Of a DNA stretch of 64,000 bases, positions 17,856 to 31,670 are shown piece by piece. Source of the stretch: Tomitella cavernea. Lineage in GTDB: Bacteria > Actinomycetota > Actinomycetes > Mycobacteriales > Mycobacteriaceae. Made by a program: the position numbers and the translations under genes. Position 1 is the first letter of the stretch. Every line of letters begins with the position of its first letter. The notes under the pieces were generated by a model. The model searched no databases and was not told where the DNA came from. It saw nothing but the letters and a program-made list of their open reading frames with translations. The stretch is taken from positions 1-64,000 of the forward strand of contig NZ_JAENKO010000022.1 of assembly GCF_016599145.1 (NCBI RefSeq), given 5' to 3'.

Positions 17856-18374
17856 GTGGTTCTCCAGGTGTGGGCGGTGGACGGGCCCTCGGGGTCCGGG
17901 AAGACCGTCTTCGCCGATGCCCTCGTGGCCCGGCTGCGCGGCGCGGGCCGGGATGTGGCGTTGGTGCGGGCAGACGACTTCGCGACGTGGGACGCCCCGG
18001 CGTCGTGGTGGCCGCGGCTGGTGGCCGGGGTGCTCCGGCCGCTGGAACAGGGACGCCCCGGCGGGTATCGGCGCGTCGAGTGGCGGAGGCCGTCGGAGCA
18101 CGCGCCCGCCGTGCCGCGGCCGGGGGAGTGGGTGGACGTGCCGGTGCCGGAGGTCCTCGTGCTCGAGGGGGTGACCACCTCCCGACGCGCGATGGCCGGA
18201 CGGCTGGACCGGGCCTTCTGGGTGCAGTGGGGGGACGAGGCCGCGCGACTCGAGCGTGCTGTCGCCCGCGACGGTGAGGAGTGCCGCGCGCACCTGGAAC
18301 GTTGGCAGCGTTTCGAGCGCGGCTGGTTCGCCGTCGACGACACGCGGTCGCGGTGTGAGCGGGCGGAACCCTGA
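17856..18374 (+). CDS. P-loop kinase, uridine-kinase-like
   Basis: A 172-residue protein starting at GTG 17856, 8 bases after recR. Walker A is GPSGSGKT near residue 10, followed by VRADDFATWDAP, the lid-like basic segment RRVEWRRPSEH and VLVLEGVTTSRR, the layout of uridine kinase/phosphoribulokinase relatives. The true substrate is unknown; several actinobacteria carry this small kinase after recR. It converges on the gatD gene. Confidence 0.8.
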   Translation: MVLQVWAVDGPSGSGKTVFADALVARLRGAGRDVALVRADDFATWDAPASWWPRLVAGVLRPLEQGRPGGYRRVEWRRPSEHAPAVPRPGEWVDVPVPEVLVLEGVTTSRRAMAGRLDRAFWVQWGDEAARLERAVARDGEECRAHLERWQRFERGWFAVDDTRSRCERAEP

Positions 18375-18391
18375 CCCACGCAAGCCCCGCT

Positions 18392-19255
18392 CTACCGTGC
18401 CGCCAGACGCTCCGTGCGCAGCGCGTCGACGTCGGGAATCTCCAGCGGCGCAAGCGCGGCGGGGTCGACGCCCAGGGCACGGGCGATGAGCAGATCCGCC
18501 AGCTCCGGGTTGCGCGCGAGCACGGGGCCGTGCATGTAGGTGGCGACGAGCGACCCCTGGACGGCGCCCTCGAACAGCGTCTCGTCCGCGCCCGTCTCAC
18601 CCGCGTCCGCCCGCTTGTTGCCGGTACCGCGCAGGACCCGGCCGAGCGGTTGCGCACCGGACCCCAGCGTGGTGTTGCCGCCGTGGTTCTCGAACCCGGT
18701 GAGGGTGGCGGTGAGCCCGTCGACCAGTGGAGCGGAGGCCACCTCGCCGATGATGCGGCCGGGGGCATGTCGGGGCGTGACCAGCCCGCGGGCGACGAGC
18801 GCGTGCGACAGGCGGCCACCCGCCTCCGGCCGCCCGGGCTCGGTGGTCGCATCCAGCAAGCCCAGGCCGTCGATCCTGCGCACCGTGCCGCCGGGGCCGT
18901 CGGAGGCCGTGAACCACTCGCCCATCACCTGTAGCCCGGCGCACACTGCCAGAACGGGGGCACCGCGGTGCACCGCCCGCTGCAGGCCGGGGTGGGCCGT
19001 CATGTGGCGGGCGGCCAGCCGCTGCGCAGCGTCCTCCCCGCCGCCGAGGGCGTAGACGTCGAGGGAGTCGGGCACCGGCTCCCCGAACCCGGTGGCGACG
19101 ATTTCCGCGCGGTGTCCGCGCATGCGCAGCCGCTGGCGCAGCACCACCGCGTTGCCGCCGTCGCCGTAGGTGCCGAGCACGTCCGGCAGGATCAGGCCGA
19201 TCCGGACGGTGGAGTCGCCCATTACCGAATCATCCGGTCCCGTGCGACTGCTCAT
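18392..19255 (-). CDS. gatD: Lipid II isoglutaminyl synthase, glutamine amidotransferase subunit GatD
   Basis: Supplies ammonia from glutamine for amidation of the D-glutamate of lipid II. Class I (triad-type, CobQ-like) glutaminase of 287 residues: IGLILPDVLGTYGDGGNAVVL at the N-terminus (about residues 19-39), nucleophile cysteine in LAVCAGLQVMGE near residue 107, and the active-site histidine in TYMHGPVLARNPELAD near 249. The ATG at 19255 overlaps the murT stop (ATGA), indicating equimolar coupled translation. It corresponds to M. tuberculosis Rv3713, labelled cobQ2. Amidation is needed for 3-3 and 4-3 cross-linking. Confidence 0.93.
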   Translation of the reverse strand: MSSRTGPDDSVMGDSTVRIGLILPDVLGTYGDGGNAVVLRQRLRMRGHRAEIVATGFGEPVPDSLDVYALGGGEDAAQRLAARHMTAHPGLQRAVHRGAPVLAVCAGLQVMGEWFTASDGPGGTVRRIDGLGLLDATTEPGRPEAGGRLSHALVARGLVTPRHAPGRIIGEVASAPLVDGLTATLTGFENHGGNTTLGSGAQPLGRVLRGTGNKRADAGETGADETLFEGAVQGSLVATYMHGPVLARNPELADLLIARALGVDPAALAPLEIPDVDALRTERLAAR

Positions 19256-20559
19256 CGTGCCGCCTCCTCGCGCTCCAGCGCCCGGTCGAGTCCAGACAAC
19301 GCCGTGTAGTTGGCGAGCACCTCCACCCGGCCGGGCGGGCACCGGTCGACCGCCCGCAGCACGTTCTTCTCCAGGGTGTGCTCGACGCCCGCGTAAGCCA
19401 GGCGCACTGCCAGGTCGGTCCCGCGCTCGCCGGCCGCCACGATGGGGGCCGAGTTGCCGGCCAGCGCTTCGAAGTCGACATCCCACAGCCATGACAGGTC
19501 CTCGCCGTCGGGGACCTGCCCGTTGACGGCGATGACGAGGCCATCGGCGGCCTTGTCCGACATCGACAGCGCCTCCTGCCATCCGGCGGGGTTCTTGGCC
19601 AGCAGCATGCGCAGCCGGTGGGGGCCGCGCTGCACCGCCCGGTAGCGGCCCGCCACCTCGGTGACCGTTCCGACGGCGCGTGCGGCATCGGCGGGGGGCA
19701 CTCCGACGGCGACGGCGGCCGCCACGGCCTGCGCGGCGTTGCCCAGGTTCGCTCGCCCGGGGATCCGCAGCCCGAGAGTGGCGGTGAACCCCTCCGGTCC
19801 GGACAGCACGTCGCCGTCCACGGACCAGTCGGCCTGCGGGCGGGCGAGGGTACAACCGGAGCAGTGCCAGGCGGGGTGCGGGTCGTGAGCGGGCCCGGCC
19901 TCCGCGTCCGGGCGGACGATCGGCTCGCCGCATCGCGGGCATCCGGCCGAGTCGTTGGTCCAGCCGGCGCCGGCCGCCACCCACACCACGTCGGGCGCGT
20001 CGAATGCGACGGAACTGACGAGGACGTCGTCGGCGTTGGCGACGAGGACGGCCCCGGGGTGCCGGGCGAGCCCCTCGCGCAGGCGCCGCTCCACGGCGTT
20101 GATCTCGCCGACGCGGTCGAGTTGGTCCCGGCTGAGGTTGAGCAGGACGACGGCCGACGGTGCGACGGCGTCGGCGACGTGCGGGACGTGCAGCTCGTCC
20201 ACCTCGAGGGCGGCCGTGGACGCTGCGGGCGCCTCGCCGAGCGCGGCCACCAGCCCTGCGTCCATGTTGGCGCCGTCGGCGTTGGTGGCCACCGGGCCCA
20301 GCGACGACAACGCCGCGGCGACCATCCTGTTGGTGGTGGACTTGCCGTTGGTGCCGGTGACGAGCACCGTCCGCTTGCCCGCGCCGAGCTGCCCCATGAT
20401 CGAGCGGTCCACCTGCAGCGCGATGAGCCCGCCGATCATCGCCCCCTTGCCCCGCCCGGACTTGCGGGACGCCCAGGCGGCGGCCGATGCGATCCGCATC
20501 GCCGTCCGCCCGCGGAGAGTCAGTCCGGGGGCCGGGTTTCCGGGGGAGGCATCGGTCAT
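19252..20559 (-). CDS. murT: Lipid II isoglutaminyl synthase, Mur-ligase-like subunit MurT
   Basis: ATP-dependent Mur-ligase homologue (435 residues) that transfers ammonia from GatD onto lipid II D-glutamate. It shows the Mur P-loop VTGTNGKSTTNRM near 68, the central domain, and the MurT-specific four-cysteine zinc ribbon CPRCG...CSGC at about residues 205-233. The C-terminal DUF1727 domain (LLAKNPAGWQEALSM and following) replaces the usual Mur domain. It is first in a two-gene operon with gatD and corresponds to Rv3712. Confidence 0.95.
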   Translation of the reverse strand: MTDASPGNPAPGLTLRGRTAMRIASAAAWASRKSGRGKGAMIGGLIALQVDRSIMGQLGAGKRTVLVTGTNGKSTTNRMVAAALSSLGPVATNADGANMDAGLVAALGEAPAASTAALEVDELHVPHVADAVAPSAVVLLNLSRDQLDRVGEINAVERRLREGLARHPGAVLVANADDVLVSSVAFDAPDVVWVAAGAGWTNDSAGCPRCGEPIVRPDAEAGPAHDPHPAWHCSGCTLARPQADWSVDGDVLSGPEGFTATLGLRIPGRANLGNAAQAVAAAVAVGVPPADAARAVGTVTEVAGRYRAVQRGPHRLRMLLAKNPAGWQEALSMSDKAADGLVIAVNGQVPDGEDLSWLWDVDFEALAGNSAPIVAAGERGTDLAVRLAYAGVEHTLEKNVLRAVDRCPPGRVEVLANYTALSGLDRALEREEAAR

Positions 20560-20577
20560 GCCGGAAAGTCTGACACA

Positions 20578-20608
20578 GCGACCGGCGCCCGCTGCGGGCG
20601 CCGGTCGC
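20578..20608 (-). terminator. leuA terminator hairpin
   Basis: A perfect 13-bp stem, gcgaccggcgccc/gggcgccggtcgc, with loop gctgc, directly after the leftward leuA stop and before murT. On the minus strand it is followed by a T-rich stretch. It separates leuA from murT. Confidence 0.75.
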
Positions 20609-20620
20609 GGTGTGCGCGTG

Positions 20621-22622
<2,002 letters not shown>

Positions 22623-22664
22623 TCAGACCCCGCCGCGGCACTCAAGGAGAAGCACGCGCTGCAT
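22623..22664 (-). CDS. leuL: Leucine leader peptide LeuL
   Basis: A 13-residue open frame, MQRVLLLECRGGV, with three consecutive leucine codons (CTT CTC CTT, CTT being rare here), located about 190 bases upstream of leuA on the same strand. When charged tRNA-Leu is scarce, the ribosome would stall and favour the antiterminated leader. Leader peptides of this kind are known for actinobacterial leuA genes. Confidence 0.8.
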   Translation of the reverse strand: MQRVLLLECRGGV

Positions 22665-22809
22665 GCCGCAGAGTGTACGCCTTCGGTCACCGGATCCCGG
22701 AGCGGTGTCTGGCGAACGCGCCGATGAGGGGGCGCTGAAACCGTCCCGGCGGCGCCCGGCGCTGCTAGCCTGACGGACGGCCGTGTCCGTGCAGGGGGTC
22801 GGAGGACCG

Positions 22810-23775
22810 TTGAAACCCAGGCTCACCGTCATCGCAGTGCTGCTCGCAGCGGCGCTGACCGCGCTCGTCCTGCCCGCCGGGGCGGCCGCCGCGCCGGCCC
22901 CACTGCCGGTGCCGCATGACTTCTACGGCGGCATCGGCGCCGAGGCGGCCGACCCGGGTGGTTCGCTGCCGGGGACGAACGACTGGTCGTGCCGGCCCAC
23001 CGCCGCGCACCCGCGCCCCGTGGTGCTGGTGCACGGGCTGCTGGCGAACCGGCAGACCAACTGGACCACCTACGCCCCGCTGCTGCACAACGAGGGGTAC
23101 TGCGTCTACGCGCTGACGTGGGGGACCCTGCCGGGGTTGAGCTGGCCCCTGAGCGCGATGGGCGGGCTGGCACCGATGGAGGACGGTGCGGCGCAGCTGT
23201 CGGGGTTCGTCGATCAGGTGCTCGCGGCGACCGGAGCGGAGAGGGTCGATATCGTCTCGCACTCGACCGGCACGCTGATGCCCGACTACTATGTGAAGTT
23301 CCTTGGCGGCGCCGCCAAGGTCGACAAGTACGTGGCTCTCACCCCGCTGTGGCGCGGCAACCGCGCGTTCTTCACCGTGGAGATCCTCGACATGGTCCGC
23401 CGGCTGGGGCTGACGGATCTGCAGAAGCAGACCTTCGGCCGGGTGTGCGCCTCGTGCCTTGAGATGGCGGCGGGCAGTGAGTTCATCGAGAAGATCAACG
23501 AGGGCGGCGGGCCGTACGCGCCGGGGGTGACGTACACCAACATCGCCACCCGCTACGACGAGCTCGTCTCGCCGTACACGTCGGGCCTGGTCCCGGGGCC
23601 GGGCGTCACCAATGTCGTCGTGCAGGACGCGTGCCCCACCGACTTCTCCGAACACGCCGCGATGGGTGCCTCCCCGGTCGCGGCCGGGTACGTGCTCAAC
23701 GCACTCGACCCCGACCATCCGCGGCCCGTGCCGTGCACGACGGTCGCCCCGTTCACCGGCACGCCCGTCGGGTGA
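22810..23775 (+). CDS. Secreted class 2 lipase / esterase
   Basis: Exported alpha/beta hydrolase. The TTG at 22810 is preceded by GGAGGA at ideal spacing and opens directly with a signal peptide ([20 protein letters not shown], cleavage near AAAAPAP at about 33), giving 321 residues. An upstream GTG (22783) would add nine poorly supported residues. Motifs: oxyanion HG (VVLVHGLL), nucleophile in VSHSTGTL near residue 158 and a late SEHAAMG with the catalytic histidine near 285. Four cysteines could form two disulfides. Matches the Bacillus LipA/streptomycete lipase class 2 family. Divergent from leuA. Confidence 0.88.
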   Translation: MKPRLTVIAVLLAAALTALVLPAGAAAAPAPLPVPHDFYGGIGAEAADPGGSLPGTNDWSCRPTAAHPRPVVLVHGLLANRQTNWTTYAPLLHNEGYCVYALTWGTLPGLSWPLSAMGGLAPMEDGAAQLSGFVDQVLAATGAERVDIVSHSTGTLMPDYYVKFLGGAAKVDKYVALTPLWRGNRAFFTVEILDMVRRLGLTDLQKQTFGRVCASCLEMAAGSEFIEKINEGGGPYAPGVTYTNIATRYDELVSPYTSGLVPGPGVTNVVVQDACPTDFSEHAAMGASPVAAGYVLNALDPDHPRPVPCTTVAPFTGTPVG

Positions 23776-23941
23776 GGCACGCGGGGCTGTTCCGCGGCCA
23801 CCGAACCGGGTAATGCGACAGTGCACGGGCGCCGGATGCACGAGGATGGACAGGGTACGGTGCGACGTGTCGAGTTCGCGAAACCGCGTGCGCCCCCGAT
23901 GGATTCGCACAAGGTCCACTCACCCGAGGAGACGCCCCGCA

Positions 23942-25408
23942 ATGACCGCCAACGACGACAATTCCGCCGACCCGACCAGGCTCACCACCGCGGTCGGTGC
24001 GCCGGTGCCGAACAACCAGGACGTGCAGACGGCCGGCCCGCGCGGTCCGCAGCTGCTGCAGGACGTGTGGTTCCTGGAGAAGCTCGCGCACTTCGACCGC
24101 GAGGTGATCCCGGAGCGTCGCATGCACGCCAAGGGCTCCGGCGCGTTCGGCACGTTCACCGTCACCGGCGACATCACGCGCTACACCCGCGCGAAGATCT
24201 TCTCGGAGATCGGCAAGAAGACCGAGCTTTTCGCGCGGTTCTCCACCGTGGCGGGCGAGCGCGGCGCCGCCGACGCGGAGCGCGACATCCGCGGCTTCGC
24301 CGTGAAGTTCTACACCGAGGAAGGCAACTGGGACCTCGTCGGCAACAACACCCCTGTCTTCTTCTTCCGCGACCCGCTGAAGTTCCCAGACCTCAACCAC
24401 GCAGTGAAGCGCGATCCACGCACCAACATGCGCAGCGCGGAGAACAACTGGGACTTCTGGACACGGCTCCCCGAGTCGCTGCACCAGGTGACGATCGTGA
24501 TGAGCGACCGCGGCCTCCCCGACGGCTACCGACATATGCACGGCTTCGGTTCGCACACCTTCAGCCTCATCAACGCCGACGGCGAGCGCTTCTGGGTCAA
24601 GTTCCACCACGTGTGCCGGCAGGGCATCAAGAACCTCACCGACGAAGAGGCGGCGGCCGTCGTCGCCGGCGACCGTGAGTCCAGCCAGCGCGACCTCTAT
24701 GAGGCGATCGAGCGCGGCGAGTACCCCAAGTGGACGCTGTGCGTGCAGGTGATGCCGGAAGCGGACGCCGAGAAAGTGCCGTACCACCCGTTCGACCTGA
24801 CCAAGGTGTGGCCCAAGGCCGACTACCCGCTGATCGAGGTGGGCGAGTGGGAGCTGAACCGCAACGCGGACAACTACTTCGCGGAAGTCGAGCAGGCCGC
24901 GTTCAATCCGGCGCACGTGGTGCCGGGCATCGGGTTCTCCCCGGACCGCATGCTGCAGGGGCGCCTGTTCTCCTACGGCGACGCGCAGCGTTACCGCCTG
25001 GGCGTCAACAATTACCAGATCCCGGTCAACCAGCCGCGCTGCCCGGTGGGCAACTTCCATCGCGACGGGACGATGCGGGTGGACGGCAATCAAGGGGCGA
25101 CCAAGCACTACGAGCCCAACGGTGATGGGCTGTGGCAGGAGCAGCCGGGATATGCCGAGCCGCCGCAGACGGTCGGGGCGGTGGCGGACCGGTTCGACTT
25201 CCGCGCCGATGACGACGATTACTTCTCGCAGCCGCGGGCGCTGTTCAATCTGATGGACGCAGGGCAGAAGCAGGCGCTGTTCGACAACACCGCGCGCGCC
25301 ATCACGGGGGCCTCGTCGGCAACAGTCGAGCGGCACATCGCAAACTGCACTGCGTGCGATCCCGCCTACGGCGACGGGGTGCGCGCGGCCGTCGACGCGC
25401 TGGGGTGA
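23942..25408 (+). CDS. katA: Catalase (clade 3, small subunit)
   Basis: Haem catalase converting hydrogen peroxide to water and oxygen. 488 residues, standard for small-subunit clade 3 enzymes. Active-site histidine in [12 protein letters not shown] near 61, asparagine in [13 protein letters not shown] near 134, and the proximal haem tyrosine in [14 protein letters not shown] near 344. ATG follows GAGGAG. It is monogenic, with about 165 bases of upstream sequence for its promoter. No furA/oxyR gene is adjacent. Confidence 0.97.
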   Translation: MTANDDNSADPTRLTTAVGAPVPNNQDVQTAGPRGPQLLQDVWFLEKLAHFDREVIPERRMHAKGSGAFGTFTVTGDITRYTRAKIFSEIGKKTELFARFSTVAGERGAADAERDIRGFAVKFYTEEGNWDLVGNNTPVFFFRDPLKFPDLNHAVKRDPRTNMRSAENNWDFWTRLPESLHQVTIVMSDRGLPDGYRHMHGFGSHTFSLINADGERFWVKFHHVCRQGIKNLTDEEAAAVVAGDRESSQRDLYEAIERGEYPKWTLCVQVMPEADAEKVPYHPFDLTKVWPKADYPLIEVGEWELNRNADNYFAEVEQAAFNPAHVVPGIGFSPDRMLQGRLFSYGDAQRYRLGVNNYQIPVNQPRCPVGNFHRDGTMRVDGNQGATKHYEPNGDGLWQEQPGYAEPPQTVGAVADRFDFRADDDDYFSQPRALFNLMDAGQKQALFDNTARAITGASSATVERHIANCTACDPAYGDGVRAAVDALG

Positions 25409-25429
25409 ACGGTCGGCCACGACTGATCG

Positions 25430-26341
25430 TCACGCCGTGGGATCGAACGGGGTCTCCTGGTACACGCAGTAGTTGAGCCAGTTCGCGAACAGCAGATGGC
25501 CGTGCCCGCGCCACCGGTTCACCGGCCGGGCCGCCGGGTCGTCGTCCGGGAAGTAGTGCGCCGGGACGGGCACCGGCAAACCCTGTTTGCGGTCACGCGC
25601 GTATTCACGGGCCAGGGTGTCCGCGTCGTACTCCGGATGGCCGGTGACGAACACCTGCCGACCGTCCGGAGTGGCCGCGAGGAAGACTCCGGCCTCGTCG
25701 CTGCGCGCCAGCACGTCGACCTCGCCGGTGGCCTCGACGTCGACGGCGCGGACGTCGGTGTACCGCGAGTGCGGGGCCAGGAACTCGTCGTCGAAGCCGG
25801 TGACTACCGCCGACGGCCGACCGGTCAGCCGATGGTCGAATACCCCCGACAGCTTCTGGGGCATCTCGTGTTTGCCCACCCCGTAGTGCCGGTACAGCGC
25901 GGCCTGGGCGCCCCAGCACACGTGGAGGGTGGACTGGACGTGGGTGCGCGACCAGTCAAGGATCCGGGTCAGCTCCGGCCAGTAGTCGACCTGCTCGAAG
26001 TCGAGCCGTTCGACCGGGGCTCCGGTGATGATCAGTCCGTCGAAGTGCTGCCCCGACACGTCGTCGAACGTCGAGTAGAACGCGTCGAGGTGTGCGGCCG
26101 AAGTGGTGCGCGAGACATGGCTGGCCATGTGCAGCAACGTGATGTCGATCTGCAGCGGAGTGTTGCTCAGCAGCCGCAGCAGTTGCGTCTCGGCGACGAC
26201 CTTGACGGGCATCAGGTTGACGATCGCGATCCGCAGCGGACGGATGTCTTGGTGTCCGGCGCGCTCGTCGGACATGACGAAGATCCGTTCGGACTCCAGA
26301 ATCGCCCGGGCCGGCAGGTCGTAGGACATGGTGACAGGCAT
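25430..26341 (-). CDS. metA: Homoserine O-acyltransferase MetA
   Basis: Acylates homoserine in methionine synthesis (acetyl-CoA or succinyl-CoA; the donor cannot be decided from sequence alone). 303 residues from the ATG at 26341 (MPVTMSYDLPARAILESE), the normal MetA length; the frame continues upstream without ribosome-site support. Catalytic cysteine in HVCWGAQAAL near 142, and the histidine-glutamate pair in VTGHPEYDADTL near 235. Actinobacteria more often use MetX for this step, so metA here is less usual. Convergent with katA; the nitroreductase gene lies upstream on the same strand. Confidence 0.95.
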   Translation of the reverse strand: MPVTMSYDLPARAILESERIFVMSDERAGHQDIRPLRIAIVNLMPVKVVAETQLLRLLSNTPLQIDITLLHMASHVSRTTSAAHLDAFYSTFDDVSGQHFDGLIITGAPVERLDFEQVDYWPELTRILDWSRTHVQSTLHVCWGAQAALYRHYGVGKHEMPQKLSGVFDHRLTGRPSAVVTGFDDEFLAPHSRYTDVRAVDVEATGEVDVLARSDEAGVFLAATPDGRQVFVTGHPEYDADTLAREYARDRKQGLPVPVPAHYFPDDDPAARPVNRWRGHGHLLFANWLNYCVYQETPFDPTA

Positions 26342-26387
26342 CGACCACCATTGTATTCCGGTGTGCGCCGTGCATGCGCGGGACTGC

Positions 26388-27050
26388 TCACGCTTCGGCC
26401 GAGAACGGCGCCCCCCACCGCTCTCCGAACACCATGTCCTCCAGCGCCGGTCGCCGACGGGGAGTGCGGTCCCGCTCGACCATCTCCGGGTCCGCGCCAC
26501 GCTCGGGCCCGAGGTGCCCCAGCGCGATCATCACCAGTGGTTCGAAGACGTCCGGGATCCGCAGGGTCCGCCGCGCCTCGTCCCTGTCGAACCCCGACAT
26601 CGGGTGCGCGACGAGCCCCATCGACACGGCCTGGAGCGACAACTGCGCCGTCGCCAGGCCGGCGTCGAACATCGCATACGGCAGATCGCCCTTGTCGTTC
26701 GCCGTCTGCACGACGCCCAGGAGCAGCGCACCCGCCGACGCCGCCCAGCGCTTGTTCCCGGCGGAGAGCAGCGAGGCGAGCGCCGTGTGCGCGGCGTCGC
26801 CGCGGAGCCCGGCGACGAACCGCACGGGGAACGTGCCGCCCCAGGAGGCGGCGACCCGCGCCGACTCGACGGCCGCGAGCAGCTCGTCGGGCGTCACGAC
26901 GGCGTCGGGGTCGAGGTTGCGCGCGCTCCATCGCTGCGCGATGACCGGGTGGATCCGGACGCCCGAGTCCGCCGACCGGCCGGTATGCGGATCGCGCGGC
27001 TGTGCGAGGCGTGACGGTGCGGTGCTGAACTGAACGGGAGTCTTCGGCAC
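26388..27050 (-). CDS. Nitroreductase family protein
   Basis: FMN-dependent oxidoreductase of 220 residues. Recognised by the N-terminal RWSARNLDPDAVVTPDELLAAVESARVAASWG region (positions 40-71) with the FMN phosphate-contacting R/S residues, the middle segment AGALLLGVVQTAND, and C-terminal PLVMIALGHLGPE near 180. Malonic-semialdehyde reductase-like or nitro/quinone reductase roles are possible. It is 46 bases upstream of metA and could share its transcript, though no functional link is obvious. Confidence 0.83.
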   Translation of the reverse strand: MPKTPVQFSTAPSRLAQPRDPHTGRSADSGVRIHPVIAQRWSARNLDPDAVVTPDELLAAVESARVAASWGGTFPVRFVAGLRGDAAHTALASLLSAGNKRWAASAGALLLGVVQTANDKGDLPYAMFDAGLATAQLSLQAVSMGLVAHPMSGFDRDEARRTLRIPDVFEPLVMIALGHLGPERGADPEMVERDRTPRRRPALEDMVFGERWGAPFSAEA

Positions 27051-27259
27051 GGCCGCATGGTAACCACGCGCAGGTCTGCCGCACCCGCGGTGGTGACCGA
27101 CGCCTCATCCCGGGGCGGCGTGACGTAGTGCACGCCCCGTGACGCCAGGCTGATGCCGCAGCCCGTCGATCGGTACCCTGGGGCTCTGATTACGACCGAT
27201 AGAAGCAGTGACCGACCAACGACCAGTGATCGAACCGCACTGTCTGGAGGGACCCCAGC

Positions 27260-29568
<2,309 letters not shown>

Positions 29569-29597
29569 CCGCCGGGTATCGACTTGGGTCCCGCACG

Positions 29598-29655
29598 CCG
29601 ATCACGTACTTTCTGCCGATTCCGGGAGGAGAATCGGCGGAAAGTACGTGATCGG
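29598..29655. repeat. Very long inverted repeat downstream of asd
   Basis: Arms of 25 bases (29598-29622 and 29631-29655) pair along their full length with one G-U/mismatch position; the outer part reads ccgatcacgtactttc against gaaagtacgtgatcgg. The loop is cgggagga. There is no T-tract. It may terminate or protect the lysC-asd mRNA, or be a dispersed palindromic repeat. It is AT-richer than its surroundings. Confidence 0.85.
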
Positions 29656-29675
29656 AGCTGTCTGCGAGGTGCGTC

Positions 29676-30665
29676 ATGACGGACAAGCGAGCCGACCTCG
29701 TCTGCGAGGGCGGGGGCGTGCGCGGAATCGGCCTCGTCGGCGCGGTGGACGTGCTCGCCGAGGCCGGATACACGTTTCCGCGCGTGGCGGGGTCCAGTGC
29801 GGGGTCGATCGTCGCGGCATTCGTGGCGGCGCTGCAGAAGGCCGGCGAACCGCTCGGCCGCCTCCACGACATCGTCGACGCGATCGACTACACGAAGTTC
29901 CAGGACCGCAGCCTCGTCGGCCGCGTCCCGCTTATCGGTTCCATGCTCTCACTGCTCACCGCGGACGGCATCTACGAGGGTGCCCACCTCGAATCCTTTG
30001 TGGCGGGCGTGCTGAAGGACCTGGGGGTGCGCACGTTCGGTGATCTGCGGCTGGGCGATGCCGGAGACGCCGGCGGGAACGGACTGGAACGCAAGTACGC
30101 GTGGTCCCTCGTGATCACGGCCAGCGACCTCTCCCGGCGCCGGCTGGTGCGCATCCCGTGGGACCTCCCCGCGTACAAGAAGGATCCCGACGAGTTTCCG
30201 GTGGCCAAGGCGGTGCGGGCCTCGGCGGCGATCCCGTTCCTGTTCCAACCGGTGCGGGTCTCCGGCGCGACGTGGGTGGACGGCGGGCTCGTGGACGACT
30301 TCCCCATCGAGCTGTTCGACAGGCCGAACAGCGCCGAACCGCTGTGGCCCACCTTCGGCATCCGGCTCAGCGCACGCCCGGGTCTGGTGCCGCCGACGCA
30401 CGCGGTGAGCGGGCCGTTCTCGATTGCCCTGGCGGCCCTCGGAACTCTGCTGAGCAACCAGGACGCGGCCTACATGAACGACCCGTGCACGGTGCGCAGG
30501 ACGATCTTCGTGCCGTCCGACGCGGTGAGCCCCATCGATTTCGACATCACTGCCGCGCAGGTCGACGCCCTCTACGCCCGGGGCGCGGAGTCCGCGCGCG
30601 GATTCCTCGCCGGCTGGGACTTCGCCGAGTACGTGACGCAGTGCCGGCACGGGTTCGCCGGATGA
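29676..30665 (+). CDS. Patatin-like phospholipase
   Basis: Lipid acyl hydrolase with a Ser-Asp dyad, 329 residues. Oxyanion loop CEGGGVRGIG near residue 10, nucleophile in VAGSSAGSIVAAF near 41, dyad aspartate in WVDGGLVDDFP near 205. No signal peptide; probably acts on the inner membrane face. ATG at 29676 follows GCGAGGTGCGTC. It resembles actinobacterial cytoplasmic patatins of unknown substrate and is convergent with the asparaginase gene. Confidence 0.9.
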   Translation: MTDKRADLVCEGGGVRGIGLVGAVDVLAEAGYTFPRVAGSSAGSIVAAFVAALQKAGEPLGRLHDIVDAIDYTKFQDRSLVGRVPLIGSMLSLLTADGIYEGAHLESFVAGVLKDLGVRTFGDLRLGDAGDAGGNGLERKYAWSLVITASDLSRRRLVRIPWDLPAYKKDPDEFPVAKAVRASAAIPFLFQPVRVSGATWVDGGLVDDFPIELFDRPNSAEPLWPTFGIRLSARPGLVPPTHAVSGPFSIALAALGTLLSNQDAAYMNDPCTVRRTIFVPSDAVSPIDFDITAAQVDALYARGAESARGFLAGWDFAEYVTQCRHGFAG

Positions 30666-30677
30666 TCGGGCGGTCCG

Positions 30678-31670
30678 TCAGCCGGTGAAGGCCCGCGCCA
30701 CGTCGCCGGGCCCCGCGCCTGCGCCGAGCAACGCGGCCAGCAGGACTCGGGCCTGGCCGGACCGCAATACCGGGCTGAACACCGCGCCCGCGCCGGCGAG
30801 GTCGGCGCCGCCGCCCCCGCCGCCCCCGCCGCCGTAGTCGGCAAAGGCGGGCCCGCAGGGCACCCGTGTGGTGACGACGACGGCGACGCCCGCGGCGACC
30901 GCCTCGCGCACGGCCTGCACCACCACGGCATTGGCGTTGCCTGCACCCATCGCCTCGAGCACGAGACCGCGGGCGCCCGCGGCGCGTACGGCGTCGATCG
31001 CTGCGGCGTCGGCGCCGGGGTACAGCGCCACGGTGTCCACACGGGGGAGCGGCCCTTCCGATGCCGGCCCGTCTGCGGCCGCGAATGCGGCCAGCCCCCG
31101 TCGTCGCGCAGCATCCGCTTCGCGCATGTCAGGCCAGGACTCGAATCCGTCCAACGCTACGGTGCTCGTCTTGCGGGTGCCCCAGACGGGCATGGCCTTT
31201 CCGGCGAAGACGATCCGCGCCCCCGGGGAGCCGGGTGCACCGCCTGCGATGTGCAGGGCGAGGAGGAGGTTTCCGGGGCCGTCGGGCTCGGGGTGATCGG
31301 CGCCGCGCTGCGCGCCGGTGAACACCACCGGCGCGGCAGTCCGCGCCTGCGCGACCGCCAGGTCGGCGACGAGGGCGGATTCTTCCATCGTGTCGGTGCC
31401 GTGCAGCACGACGATGCCGTCAGCGCCCGCGCGCGCCTCGGCCACCGTGCGGGCGGCGATGCCGGCCATGTCGGCGGGCGTCATCGCCGCGCTGTCCATC
31501 GCCATCAACCGGTGCGCCGTCACGTGCAGCCGGTGGGGCACGTCGATCCCGGCGAGCAAGGCGTCGGCGCTGCGTCCGGGGGTGAGCGCGCCGGTGGCAT
31601 CGTGCGTGGCGGCGATGGTGCCACCGGTGGCGAGGACCACCACGCGCGCGGTGGTGCCGGGGCGGGTCAC
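30678..31670 (-). CDS. L-asparaginase
   Basis: Hydrolyses asparagine to aspartate and ammonia. 330 residues from GTG 31670, which overlaps the pirin stop (GTGA). Catalytic threonine in VLATGGTIAAT near 13, the second set in LHGTDTMEESAL near 87 and lysine in VFAGKAMP near 158 are all present. No signal peptide, hence cytosolic type. An odd run of ten glycines follows DY near residue 290, close to the C-terminus. Probably co-transcribed with the pirin gene. Confidence 0.92.
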   Translation of the reverse strand: MTRPGTTARVVVLATGGTIAATHDATGALTPGRSADALLAGIDVPHRLHVTAHRLMAMDSAAMTPADMAGIAARTVAEARAGADGIVVLHGTDTMEESALVADLAVAQARTAAPVVFTGAQRGADHPEPDGPGNLLLALHIAGGAPGSPGARIVFAGKAMPVWGTRKTSTVALDGFESWPDMREADAARRRGLAAFAAADGPASEGPLPRVDTVALYPGADAAAIDAVRAAGARGLVLEAMGAGNANAVVVQAVREAVAAGVAVVVTTRVPCGPAFADYGGGGGGGGGADLAGAGAVFSPVLRSGQARVLLAALLGAGAGPGDVARAFTG

